The notes beneath the pieces are model-generated. The model ran no database searches and was not told the origin of the DNA. It worked only from the letters and a program-made list of their open reading frames with translations. The position numbers and the translations under genes were made by a program. From Paralvinella palmiformis (Eukaryota > Annelida > Polychaeta > Terebellida > Alvinellidae), in NCBI GenBank assembly GCA_025642065.1, contig JAODUP010000670.1:62001-126000 (forward strand): a stretch of DNA of 64,000 nucleotides. The letters are read 5' to 3'. Shown here piece by piece: positions 51,584 through 62,268 of the stretch (position 1 is the stretch's first letter; each line of letters opens with the position of its first letter).

Positions 51584-52177
51584 AGTGACGAGTAGGTCAT
51601 AGAATTTTTGGATTTGTATGCTTATGAGGTATTTGACCCTCCAGCAAATATCACAAGGCATATTATGCTGCGGTTGAGAAAGTTCCGTTTTCTATGCATG
51701 GAGACTATATTTACCGGTCCCCGCATTGAAGAAAAGTTGATCTAGAGCTGTATATTCCATGCACTATTTGCGTCATTGGAGGCACGCCGTTTAGGTGTCT
51801 GGCCTGGTTATCCAGCATTTAAATGACTGTAGCAGACACAGTACGCTCTTAAAGCATGTACTCCTGACTCAGGAATAGAAACACTGCATCGCATCTCGAG
51901 CGGTGGCATTGGACACAGCTCGTGTGGTTGGTGTATTTTATATAACAACTTTAGTTGTATATATAATTCACCGTAGTTGTTTGTCGGAATATAATTATCT
52001 TTTCTAGGTCCAGTCATGTCCAGTCTGTACTATGACATTCAAGGCTAACTTTAGTCTCCTTGTCATTAATAAAACCCTATATTATAATTATAATTTGTAT
52101 AGCAGACATTAGGTCTGATTTGAAAATGTTAATATATAGAACGGCAATTCCGCCATAACGATGTAAATTGTTATAAT
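51584..52177 (+). repeat. Tandem repeat B, copy 1
   Basis: First unit of a 594-bp tandem duplication. Shared landmarks are GTGACGA(G/C)TAGGTCATAG, TATTTGACCCTCCAGCAAAT, ACCGGTCCCCGCATTGAAGA and TCGCATCTCGAGCGGTGGCA. The first 400 bases are about 95% alike by eye, and similarity falls near the 3' end. No reading frame is conserved between units. Confidence 0.9.
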
Positions 52178-52760
52178 AGTGACGACTAGGTCATAGTATT
52201 TATTGGATTTGTATGTTTATGAGGTATTTGACCCTCCAGCAAATATCACAAGGCATATAATACTGCGGTTGAGAAAGTTCCGTTTTCTATGCATGGAGAC
52301 TATATTTACCGGTCCCCGCATTGAAGAAAAGTTGATCTAGAGCTGTATATTCCATGTACTATTTGGGTCATTGGAGGGACGCCGTTTAGGTGTTTGGCCT
52401 GATTAGCCAGCATTTAAATGACTGTAGCAGACACAGTACGCTCTTAAAGCATGTACTCCTGACTCAGGAATAGAAACACTGCATCGCATCTCGAGCGGTG
52501 GCATTGGACACAGTTCGCGCGGTTGGTGTGTTTTATATAATAAGTTAACTTGTATATATAATTCACCTTGGTTGTATGTAGGAATAGAATTATCTTTCCT
52601 AGGTCCAGTTATGTCCAGTTTGTACTATGAAATTCAAGATTAGCTTTAATCTGCTTGTCATAAATAACATTTAAGAACCACAATAGTTAGAACAGCAGAC
52701 GTTAGGTCAGGTTTAAAAATGATAACATAGTTCAAACAGTACGGAAGCTATTACGCGCTA
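52178..52760 (+). repeat. Tandem repeat B, copy 2
   Basis: Second unit of the duplication, starting at AGTGACGACTAGGTC. A 20-base piece of the same unit (TTAGGTGTCTGGCCTGGTTA) occurs once more near 53478, so a third, mostly lost unit may have existed. Confidence 0.9.
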
Positions 52761-53049
52761 ATACGGTCTGCTTCAGCGCAGATGTCAGTCTTTTAATAGC
52801 AATTAAGCTAAACAGTTTTAATAGTAGTCGCTTCATGACGCCTGCCCGTTGTAAAAACTGATCCTTGAAGACAGTGACAATTGGGTTATATAGTTTATAT
52901 AGTATTGCTTTGAAGAAATATACAGCAATTGAAAAATAGCTATAAATAGGGCTGCTTAGATAATTAAGCTAAACATTCTCACTACTGCCGTGATCTGACT
53001 TGGATGTTTTACACCCAAATTCCACGGCTGTAGGTGATTCGTATTTTGA

Positions 53050-53209
53050 TTTTGCTTGGCGGCTTAGGGACTGGTGAGACATTATACATGTCTCAGCAAG
53101 AAAAGTCGCCACTCTGGATTCAGTCCCCCGAAGAAACGTCCAGAGTTTGAATTCACGGTTCGAGATTCTCTGTGCCTGTATCTTATTATACACAGCTAAA
53201 ACACACACA
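53050..53209 (+). repeat. Direct repeat A, copy 2
   Basis: Partner of 51358-51513 in the same orientation, about 1.7 kb downstream. It differs by a few substitutions and a short insertion (CTGTGCCTGTATCTTATT). No tandem B unit follows it. Confidence 0.9.
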
Positions 53210-54099
53210 CTTTGTGCATAAACAAAGATGTGGACTCCAGTCAATATTTCGTGACAGTTGCACTGTTATTCCAGGACCCACAGAGTTTTATTTTTTTATT
53301 TCAGTGCGAATAGTGGATGACATGTTCATCGCAATAATATTTTCAGAAGATACTGCATGAATAACTAACAAAGACAACCAAACAAATAGTAAATTTTCAT
53401 CCACATCAGAAGTTTTCAGAATGTGCAGTGCGACGAGCAATGTTTGATGAATACGTACAACCTCAAAGCCTATCATTAGGTGTCTGGCCTGGTTATTGGG
53501 GAAATGTATCACCCAAACGTACCTGCTAAGTTCTCTAACATGATGGACATTAGTTGATGATGATCAGACAATAAATACCTCAAACCACTTCTTCACATTT
53601 CTTAGAACATTATTTGCTTGATCTAGTACACCAATTGAACGTACTGAATGGCAAGGACAATAAGTGTGATGATGAACAAGACCAGCAAAGTGTCTTGTCT
53701 TGAGTTATATGGTTTAGATTTAATGGGAATCAGACGTAACATTGAAATATTCAACTGCATGATGTACAGACGCGAATGAATCTATTGGAGTTGGAATGTC
53801 AGGACAGTCTCTACTACGTTGTACACAGAAATGATAAGCAAGGCGTGAAAAGTTTACAACCGACTGCTTTGAAGATCCTTTACTGTTTGAGAAGCATACT
53901 CCAATATGCAAAATCAAGATCTTTGCATCTCCTGCATCGAGAATTGCATTTGAATAGGATCTCAATATCATTGACAGATGTATATTGCAATATCAACAAA
54001 ATAATAAAGCAAAGATAATTCATGTGATAGAAGACATAGTTGGACATATACTGCTCCAAGTGGAGGGATAGACGCCACAATCATTGATACCATATTCTT

Positions 54100-55744
54100 A
54101 CTTCACATACATCATGCAGAATTTGAGGACATAGCCCGTGTTGTTCTTTCCAAACTATTTTGGATGTCTGAACGAGTTGTTTGTGATTCGTATATTATTA
54201 TATCATTAAAGGGTCATGCACATGTGATTCATGATTATAATAATCAGGCTGCGTGCATCGTAAGTGGACCACAACAAAAAACAACCGAAGGAACGACAAT
54301 TAAAAAGATTACAATCATGATCATTCAATACTTCACTTCTCCGGTTTCTCCTCGATAAGAGAGTGAAACTTGCAGACATTAAGGTTCGTGATGTTCACAG
54401 AGTAGGTACTGTTTTTGATGAAGAGTGTTATACTTTACTTCCCGAGAACATGTTTTATATTTGTGAAAAGGTCGACTCTAAGATTCTGTAATATTAGCAG
54501 GATACCGCGGTTTTGAAAATAAAATACCCTGTTGGTGTCCACTTGGTTAGAAAAATACCCCCAAAACTTCATGGAAATTGTGCATAAATATAGTCTTTCA
54601 AACGCAACAGTTATATTCGTTGTAAAAGAAATAGGAATAAGAGAGACAAACAATTCTCAACTAAGGCTTTAAGACTATTCGGCCTTCCAATACGTGAACA
54701 TCTGACATAAGATATACATGAGAGAAGCAAGGCTCTTTCTTCTGGGTCCATCTACCTTCGTGGTCTGACCTCGCTTACATGTATTGGAAATTGGAGTCTC
54801 TTTAACTTAAATGACACATCAGGGGGAATTATGGGGATACTCCACATGAAAACATTTTCCTTGCCATATTCAGAAAGTATTATAGTCCATGCAATGAGAT
54901 GGGGCTTAAGCTTCTTAACAGCCAATACAGCCAGATCTTATTCCAATGTACAGCTGTGATGTATTTATACTTTTAGACTGAGACAATTTGGTAGGACTTA
55001 GCTAATCAATTATTCCTATTGTGAATACACCCAGATGCACAGTAATTTCACCAACCGTCAGCGCTCATTTGTACAAGTTCAAATTAAGCTGAAATTGAGA
55101 AGAAAAAAAACAATGCTGGTTATGGGCAGGGTCCGTTTATTTAATGATCGTTCCGGGGCTTGTTTATCATTAAACGGTATTAATTAGTTCAAACATTAGT
55201 TATTAACCCTCAAACACGTTAAACGTATACAACTGGGTCTTAAAAATTCCCTGCAAGGTGAATGTTCTTTGGCAAATTTAATCTTATTTGATCCTCATCG
55301 GCCGTGGAAGGTGAAATGCAACTGTCCATGGACCATCACAATTTAACCCTATTGAATCTCTGGATATTTCTTGAGCAATCCATGTTGATTTGCATCGTGT
55401 ACAACCACAAATATGTATCAGATTTGTATTATATTCTGGCCACCAAAGGATGGTCAATCGATCAATAACCATCAGAAGTTCAGACATTGATGTGTTAATA
55501 CTGATGATATGTTATATATCTAGCACATTCTCAACTGTCTGAATAGATGCTGGTCAGCGCAGCAATTAATAACCCAAGGATATCCAAATATGTTTTACAA
55601 CTAGTATATCGCTTACCCCAATAGATCATTAATTAATCACCTTCTTGGTCTGCATGCCTTCACCGGCTCGGACTACGCTGTATCTGTGACGAACAAAGAC
55701 GAATTAAAAACCTTGAAGTTGTTGCTAAAAAGTGATGCTGCAAA
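54100..55744 (+). pseudogene. Relic of an invertebrate mobile-element protein with FEN1/PIN-like GSDY motif
   Basis: Two separated frames are suggestive. At 54164-54358 the + strand reads MSERVVCDSYIIISLKG. At 55644-55744 it reads LGLHAFTGSDYAVSV followed by NKDELKTLKLLLKSD. The GSDY-x-helix pattern resembles the helix-hairpin region of FEN1-type PIN nucleases, and LHAFTGxD is common in a large family of repeated uncharacterised proteins in marine invertebrates. Between them, 54370-54480 encodes DIKVRDVHRVGTVFDEECYT, unrecognised. Stops and frameshifts separate all three parts. That they are one gene is an inference. Confidence 0.35.
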
Positions 55745-56189
55745 ATGTATTTGGCAACCCTAACAAAGCTATTGTATGATTTCGCAGAGATCGAGAAATT
55801 AAAATGTGCACTTTATGGAATGATTATATATAGGATTAGCAACAATAATGATGTGGGTTATGTAATGTTCCAGCAGACGCAAATTTTCCACCAAACTCAC
55901 ATAACTAAATCACGGGGAAAAATAAACGAAATAAATCTTAGTAGGCTTGTTCTCTGTTTTGATTAATAAGATATACAAGACCAGTTAATTACGTTGCGTC
56001 TCTGTGGAAATACGCATGGCTTTCAAAGCCTTACGAGTTAAAAGCCGAAGCGCGTGCATGGCTAGTAGTTACTTGAGAAAGTCGTATATAATCAAATGAT
56101 ATAATTAATGGCCATCAAGTTTTACAGAGGATTCTTAATGATAAAAATGCCTCTAGCACCGATAAAAACCATGTTAGATACATAGCTGC

Positions 56190-57930
56190 CAACATCTGAA
56201 AATCTGGTAAAGGAAGATATCCTGAACACCTATTTTGTCAGTGTATTCATCCGTGAGAATATGGAAGATATACCATCACTAGAAACTAAGAACCGTGCCC
56301 CCCTCTCTGATGTAAACATAACAGCAGAATTGGTACCGAAAAAGCTGACTAAGCTAAACCCCAATAAAGCACTTGTACCCGAAAAAATTCACCCAAGAGT
56401 CCTGAAAGAGATGGCTGATGTTATTTCATCACCCCTAAATGCCATCTTCCATAAATCACTCAGTGAGGGGCGACTGCCCACCGCCTGGTAAATTAGAAAC
56501 ATCACGCCAATACATAAGTAAGGCACCAGATCAAGTGCTGGTAATTACAAACCAGTAAGTCTGACCTCCATAATAGGAAAAATCGTGGATTCAATAATAT
56601 GTGATAACTTGGACATCATACCATGGAAAATCTATTATTCTGTGATGCCCAACACGGCTTTGTCCTGGGGAGGTCATGTATGACCAAACTACTCACAGCC
56701 TTACAACTGTGGACTGAAATGCTTGACTCTGGTGACCCAATTGACGCGGTGTACCTCGATTTCCGCAGGACGTTCTTCGATTCTGTACCGAACGAGAGAT
56801 ATGCTAAGATAGCAGCATATGGATTCAAAGACAAACCCCTGGACTGGATAAAAGCTTTCCTGACAGACCGTAAACAACGTATAGTGGTGAATAGCTGTTT
56901 GTCAGCATGGCTGGAGGTGCTCAGCGGTATTCCTCAAGGAAGCGTTCTCGGGCCCACACTGTTTGTCATCTGCATCAATGATATCTGGTAAAGGTTATGA
57001 TATGATACGCAACACAACACATATATATTTGCGGATGATACAAAGGTCTTATAGGAAATCCTCCTCCGAGAATGACTGCGCCGAATTGCAAGCGGATTTC
57101 CAACGACTCGTTGAATAGTCTGAGAAGGGGCAACTGCAGTTTAATCCCGACAAGTGCAATAACAGATGTCTAGCCTCAAGATGGGAGATATTGAGTTTCA
57201 GTCTACTAAAGTAGAAAAGGGACCTCGGTGTCTATGTTGATGAGGAGCTGAAACTCCACCAGCACATATCATTTGTTGTTAACAAGTCCAGTAGGATGCC
57301 GTGGCTCACCAAGAAGATATTCTCATGTCCAGACACTCTACCAAGGCTGTACAAGGCACTTGTCAGACCCCACATGGAATATGGAAAAATCATTTGGCAT
57401 CCACACTATCAGATGGATAAATTGGCAGTGGAGAAGGTTCAGCATCGAGCAACAAAGTTAGTCCCACACCCGAAGCATATGTCTTATGAAGAGCGACTAG
57501 TTGCCCTGAGGCTCCCATCACTCCTGTTTAGAAAACGGCGATAGGATATGATAAAGGTGTACAAGATCATGAATGGGATAGACTTGACCAAAGAGCATTC
57601 TTCAACAGAGCACTCAATGGACGAGCCAGAGGTCATAGTCAGAGGTTATTCGTGCGGCGCTGTCGACTCGAAATAAGGAAAAAAATCATTCAGCCAGCCA
57701 GTGGTTCAGGACTGGAACTCATTATCAGATCATGTTGTCCTAGCCACTACCTTAAATTCTTTTAAATCTAGACTCGACAAGTACTTGAAAGACGACATGT
57801 ACACGACACCATAGACTGTATGATAAGAAACTACAAAATTAGTCTAGACCGGAATACCCGACAGGCAGTAGCCTTTTAGTCCGTACTCTGGTATCCTGGT
57901 ATCATATGTTTAATAAATTAAAGACTATTG
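56190..57930 (+). mobile_element. CR1-like LINE, most of reverse transcriptase and 3' end
   Basis: The reading proceeds in order with several frameshifts: ENMEDIPSLE, LTKLNPNKALVPEKIHPRVL, ISSPLNAIFHKSLSEGRLPT (56390-56490), LFCDAQHGFVLGRSCMTKLL (56632), VYLDFRRTFFDSVPNERYAK (56750), LSGIPQGSVLGPTLFVICIN (56917-56977), IFADDTKV at about 57028 (catalytic box), then LVRPHMEYGKIIWHPHYQ, VEKVQHRATKLVPHPKHMSY (57427-57480) and DMIKVYKIMNG. The catalytic core D, GIPQGS and ADD are all visible but not in one frame. The 3' tail ends near AATAAATTAAAG at 57912. It is the same type as the fragment at 2262-2945. Confidence 0.9.
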
Positions 57931-58914
57931 CCTAAACAAAATCAGATATATACAATATCCGCGAGTCGGAACCATATAACTCACACCACATACATTTTAA
58001 GATATAATACATAAAAGTGAATGATAACTAATCTCGAAGTAGGTCGCACCCTTGTTGAATGTCGATATATCTAATTATATACTATATAACCAGAACGCAC
58101 TTTATAAACAAAATCTTCACTGGTCAACGCTGCGGCTCAGAATGAATCTTAACCGAGAATCCAGGGACACGCATGATTGTCTGAGAGTTGGATCCTGATA
58201 CCAGATAGTATCTCGAAGCATTTCGCCCAGAAATAAAGGCGGAAAAATATCCTCCTCACTGATAGAATACTGGAAGGACCACGTGTACTGAGACCCTCCC
58301 CGCATTGGCGCCAAACCGATCCCACCAGCTCAAACTCAAAGCTTAGACATGCACATTCCAGATGAAACACACCCAGTAAATAACACGCAAAGCGTCACAC
58401 TATAATAATTGTTATGTCTTAAGTATGTCGTTCTTGCTCAGCACGTATTGTATGTGTCATATCTCATTTAGACCTGTCTCAAAACTATATCTGATCTGCC
58501 CCGTTTCTGATAGAAAATTATGCGCTCTTACTTAGTCAGACAGACATTTTTTTTCAGCATGGCTTATTCATATACGCGCAATTTTAATACATGCGCGCAA
58601 TTATAATATTTGCAAACATTAGGAGGGGAGCCAATATTTAGAAATGACGGTGGCTGCATTTTTTTAAAACAGTAACATATGTTATCAAATGTGATCTCTC
58701 GTTCACCAACAAGTCCCGAACTCTCAAGCTCCAATATGCAGACATGTTAAGTCTCCCGGTTTCATCCGGGGCCTCCCAGTTTTGAGCTACATCTCTCGAT
58801 CTCCCGCTGGGAGCCGGAAACCTCCCTCTTTTTAACGAAACCCAAACAAAAATATCTAACTTTATCAAGCTTGGTGTGGAATAATTTCTTTTATTCTTTC
58901 CATGTCTGGTGTTC

Positions 58915-59730
58915 ATTATTAGTCATGCACGAAAGTCTAAACATGCTGCTGATCTCCTAGAGCATGAGGACAGATTACAGGCAGCGAATGTGACATGGTG
59001 TAACTCTGAAGTGAAGATGATAAGATCAGTCTTGAACATTCCGAAGGAGAGACTCGACCAGTTGGACACTCAAAAGCTGTCTCACCATGAGCGTACTGTT
59101 CTCGCACAGATTACGCACAGACCCAGTAAACAAAAACTACTGGCTGCATCATACCAAATATACTCGGCTTGAAAGCTGAACTCCGGAATATAAGGTAAAC
59201 ATTTAATAGAAAGCTGGTATCTGCACTAACTGTTTTGGTGACTAGGCGACTTTCATCCTATGAGGACAGAGAATCCCTCATTATCGCCTCTTTCTTGGAT
59301 CCAAGATTCAAACTCCAGTGGTGTGCCTCCGACCTGTGGAATACTCTTCTAAACGTGCATTGTTGAAGAGTTATACTTTATGTGTCTCTGATATGCAGGA
59401 TACAGCTACTGAGGAGCCAACTACGTCCCCTCCTCCCATGAAGAAACAACTATATTTGGCTTCATGGACAATGCTCCAGCAATCCCATATGAAAACATAG
59501 GCACTGTGGAAGCAGAGATCAAGCACTATCTGTCAACACCTTGCAGCCCAGTAGGCCGTGATACACTCCAATATTGGAAGATTCACCATGAATCACACCC
59601 ATCTTGGGAAAGCTAGCCATTAAATAGCTCGATATCCCATCATCGTCTGCGGCAGTTGAAAGACTTTTTAGTATTGGAGGGAAAATATTATGCCCTGGTC
59701 GCAGCTGTCTAGGAGACGACTTTTTGAAAT
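58915..59730 (+). pseudogene. hAT (ZBED-like) transposase pseudogene
   Basis: Frames in order are ARKSKHAADLLEHEDRLQAA (58924), VKMIRSVLNIPKERLDQLDT and LSHHERTVLAQI (to 59130), LSSYEDRESLIIASFLDPRF followed by KLQWC (59249-59325), TTSPPPMKKQ (59422), GTVEAEIKHYLSTPCSPVGR (59505) and an eroded SAAVERLFSIGG-like region near 59650. This is the middle and C-terminal dimerisation part of a hAT transposase. The DDE N-terminal part and the BED finger are missing. An L2-like LINE fragment follows at 59731 and cuts off the last part. Confidence 0.75.
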
Positions 59731-60140
59731 CTCTTCACTGGCTCCCTGTTTAATCTCGAATCATTTTCAAACTCTCCACTAATGCCTATCAAACTCTTTC
59801 TTCTGGAGAATCTTTATATATATTTTTCATGCTTTCTTTATCACCCAAGCCCAGAGAGCTCTATTCATCTGGTTTTTCACTTGTTGTTTATTCCCAGGGT
59901 TAAGACTCACGCTGGGACTCGTGCTTTTTCAGTTGATGTCCCTACGCTTTGGAATTCACTCCCTGAACATGTTATGTCATCAAATAGCATAGTTTCCTTT
60001 CCATCTGATCATTGTTGATCAACTTTGTATCGTACCCGGACTATGAATTTGCCCAACCCCTCTACTAGGTGCACCACTGAGCTCGATTCTTTTCGAGGAT
60101 ATTGGCGTTATAGAAGTTTTGTAATTAATATTATTATATG
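59731..60140 (+). mobile_element. L2-like LINE 3' end inserted at the hAT relic
   Basis: LKSLHWLPV at 59729, then IIFKLSTNAYQTLSSGE, then THAGTRAFSVDVPTLWNSLP (59909-59970) represent the C-terminal end of an L2-like reverse transcriptase. The 3' tail reads GAGGATATTGGCGTTATAGA followed by an AT-rich end with ATTATTATA, typical of L2-type tails. Confidence 0.75.
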
Positions 60141-61050
60141 AACAACTTATCTGCATCAAGAACAATTCTCACTTTGATTCCTAAGCTTTGTGATATTTGC
60201 CATACTTCATACATTTATAACCATTTTTCAAATTCATGTGTTTATAATCATTTCATGTGATCTTATATATCACATCACCATATCAATATATCTACTTCTA
60301 GAAATGTCCACTGTTTTTATTTAGTAGTTATATCGCTATGATATATGTAACTGGGTGAATATTAACGAAGAATCACGTTCATGTATGTGTGATGTATATT
60401 GTAATCATGATCGCAATCGTAGTATTCTCAAATAATTGTAATCGATTACCTTGGTACTCGCCCCAACTCTTGTCTGGACAGCATGATTTGGAGGAGGCCA
60501 CTGCGATACGCATCTTTGACACTGCAGTTGTCCACAAGATGATCAAGACCTTCCCATTCCACGATGGCGTGTTGAGGGACCTTCCTGGAGCGTATACCTG
60601 TTCGTGAATTGGGTATTCGCTTTGGCCTCATCGCTGAGTTTCAGGATTACCAGTTGACTGTATTGATTAAACCCTTTTATATTTGTCTTGTTATATATTG
60701 TCTTATTATTTATTATGAATTTTACCAATTTTATTCATATCTGATGTTAAATTAACTCTAAACTCTCTATTTTCTGCTGGTCTGGTTATTGTATTGTAAC
60801 ACAAACAGTGATTTTAACTTTTGGTCATGTCTCCTCCCTGGGTCAGTCGTCCATTCTGCCTTCAGACAATCTCCACTGTGAAATGAAATTTGTTTTTATA
60901 CATATCTATTAATTTGTTTGGGATGAGGGGAGCCAGGAGGAAAACAACAATAGCTATCCCGCTCCCCATTTCACATTCTAGATTAATCATTAATAATTTT
61001 AGCATTATAATTTATTGTACAATTGTTATGTGAACTGAATAAATCGATCT
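60141..61050. other. Repeat-rich stretch without recognised gene
   Basis: No coding sequence was recognised. At about 60830-61050 the sequence ends TGAATAAATCGATCTATCTA, a tail with short ATCT repeats as found at LINE 3' ends, but no reverse transcriptase piece precedes it. A frame on the minus strand at 60631-60446 shows no family resemblance. Confidence 0.4.
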
Positions 61051-61053
61051 ATC

Positions 61054-61400
61054 TATTTCCTTCCGATGAACTGCCACTCTACTCTGCTGACAGTCGTGTC
61101 GACTCGTTCTGGGAAGAGATGGCAAAGAAGAAGACATTTGCTAGTGGAATATGCGCTTTCCACATTTGGCGCATCTCACAACAACACTGTCGGTGATCGC
61201 TCACAGCAATGCTGGTAGTGAACACGTCTTCTCCATATGCCACAAGACTGACACCAATGCTCGATCACAGCTTGACAACGACACTGCACGCTCTTCTTTC
61301 CTGCAAAATCAACATGGATGAGTCGTGCTATACATTCAGCCAGACAGCGATCTGCTGAAATTGACAAAGTCTGGAACATGGAATTATGTGAAAGACCACG
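61054..61400 (+). pseudogene. hAT-like transposase C-terminal relic
   Basis: An upstream frame gives FPSDELPLYSADSRVDSFWE followed by EMAKKKTFASGI. After a frameshift, HSNAGSEHVFSICHKTDTNA followed by RSQLDNDT lies at about 61197-61285, and ALLSCKINMDESCYTF at 61288-61336. HSNA-E-VFS...T..R..L is the hAT dimerisation-domain signature. This type differs from the ZBED-like relic at 58915-59730, so it is probably a second hAT lineage. Confidence 0.6.
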
Positions 61401-62184
61401 AGTGATAGTGATGTCTAGACTTCTGCCTGTGTGACTTGGTGACTTTTTGCTAGATCTGTGGTATAATAGTATCTGAAATGAGGTACCCGGTATATGTAAA
61501 GATAACACGGTCTGTCTTTACAGGTGTTTAGTATTTTTTTTTATATAATCTTTTGGCTAGATCTGCATTGACACATACTTTATTATCATGTTTTATTTAG
61601 TGCATTAGTTTTTATCAAGTGCAATAATTTGAGATTGTATGTTTTACATGTAACATGGACATTTTGTACTTCATCTGGTGGCAAGTATTGGTTGGTAATA
61701 ATAAGACTTGATTTTATGGTCTAAGAAGTATTTTATTTTCTGTTACCAGATTAATTATTATAATATTCTGATTTACGTATAAAAGCTCGATTTTCTTAGA
61801 CCCTCCACAAATGCCATTAATTGGTGGCATCGCTGCCATACAAGGGCGTAGATACAAACAAGGGCGTAGATACAGTATGGTTTCTCAGGCTAGTTTACCT
61901 ATAAATCTAAACTGTTTTTGCATTTCTGAAAGTTAATTAACATGTCTGATGCCCATGTACTTCATTCGACCACCATCTAATAATTAAGTTACTCTTACTG
62001 AACATCTTTGGATATTTCTAGAGTGTTCCATTATATATAAGATATAAAGATTCATGCAGCTGAAGAAACAAAAGAGACGGAAACGTTTTGTTACGAGATG
62101 ACAAAATCACGAAGCGTTTGGGTATGAAGAATTTACTTGAGAAATATTGAATGCCCGACACGAGAAAAGTTATCTAGTTTTACA

Positions 62185-62268
62185 ATGGCAGATGATGATG
62201 TTAAATTGTTAAAAGAACAACTTTCTAGGCAAAAAGAAGAAATTGAAAAATTGAAGTCGTTACTGCAG
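62185..62268 (+). CDS. First coding exon of an unidentified coiled-coil protein (gene continues)
   Basis: The exon encodes 28 residues, starting MADDDVKLLKEQLSRQKEEI and ending KLKSLLQ, followed by a GT donor (CTGCAG|GTTTGT). The context TACAATGG is good, and about 120 bases upstream are free of in-frame ATGs, as expected for a 5' leader. The charge pattern (L and K/E at heptad spacing) gives a coiled coil. No second exon was found up to position 64000, so the rest of the gene is outside the window or in an intron I cannot resolve. I do not recognise the family. A chance open stretch with a donor is possible. Confidence 0.45.

Noticed and set aside
58638..58916. 92-codon minus-strand frame
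   Set aside because: It runs through the flank of the hAT relic, contains a repeat-like segment and has no recognisable protein domain.
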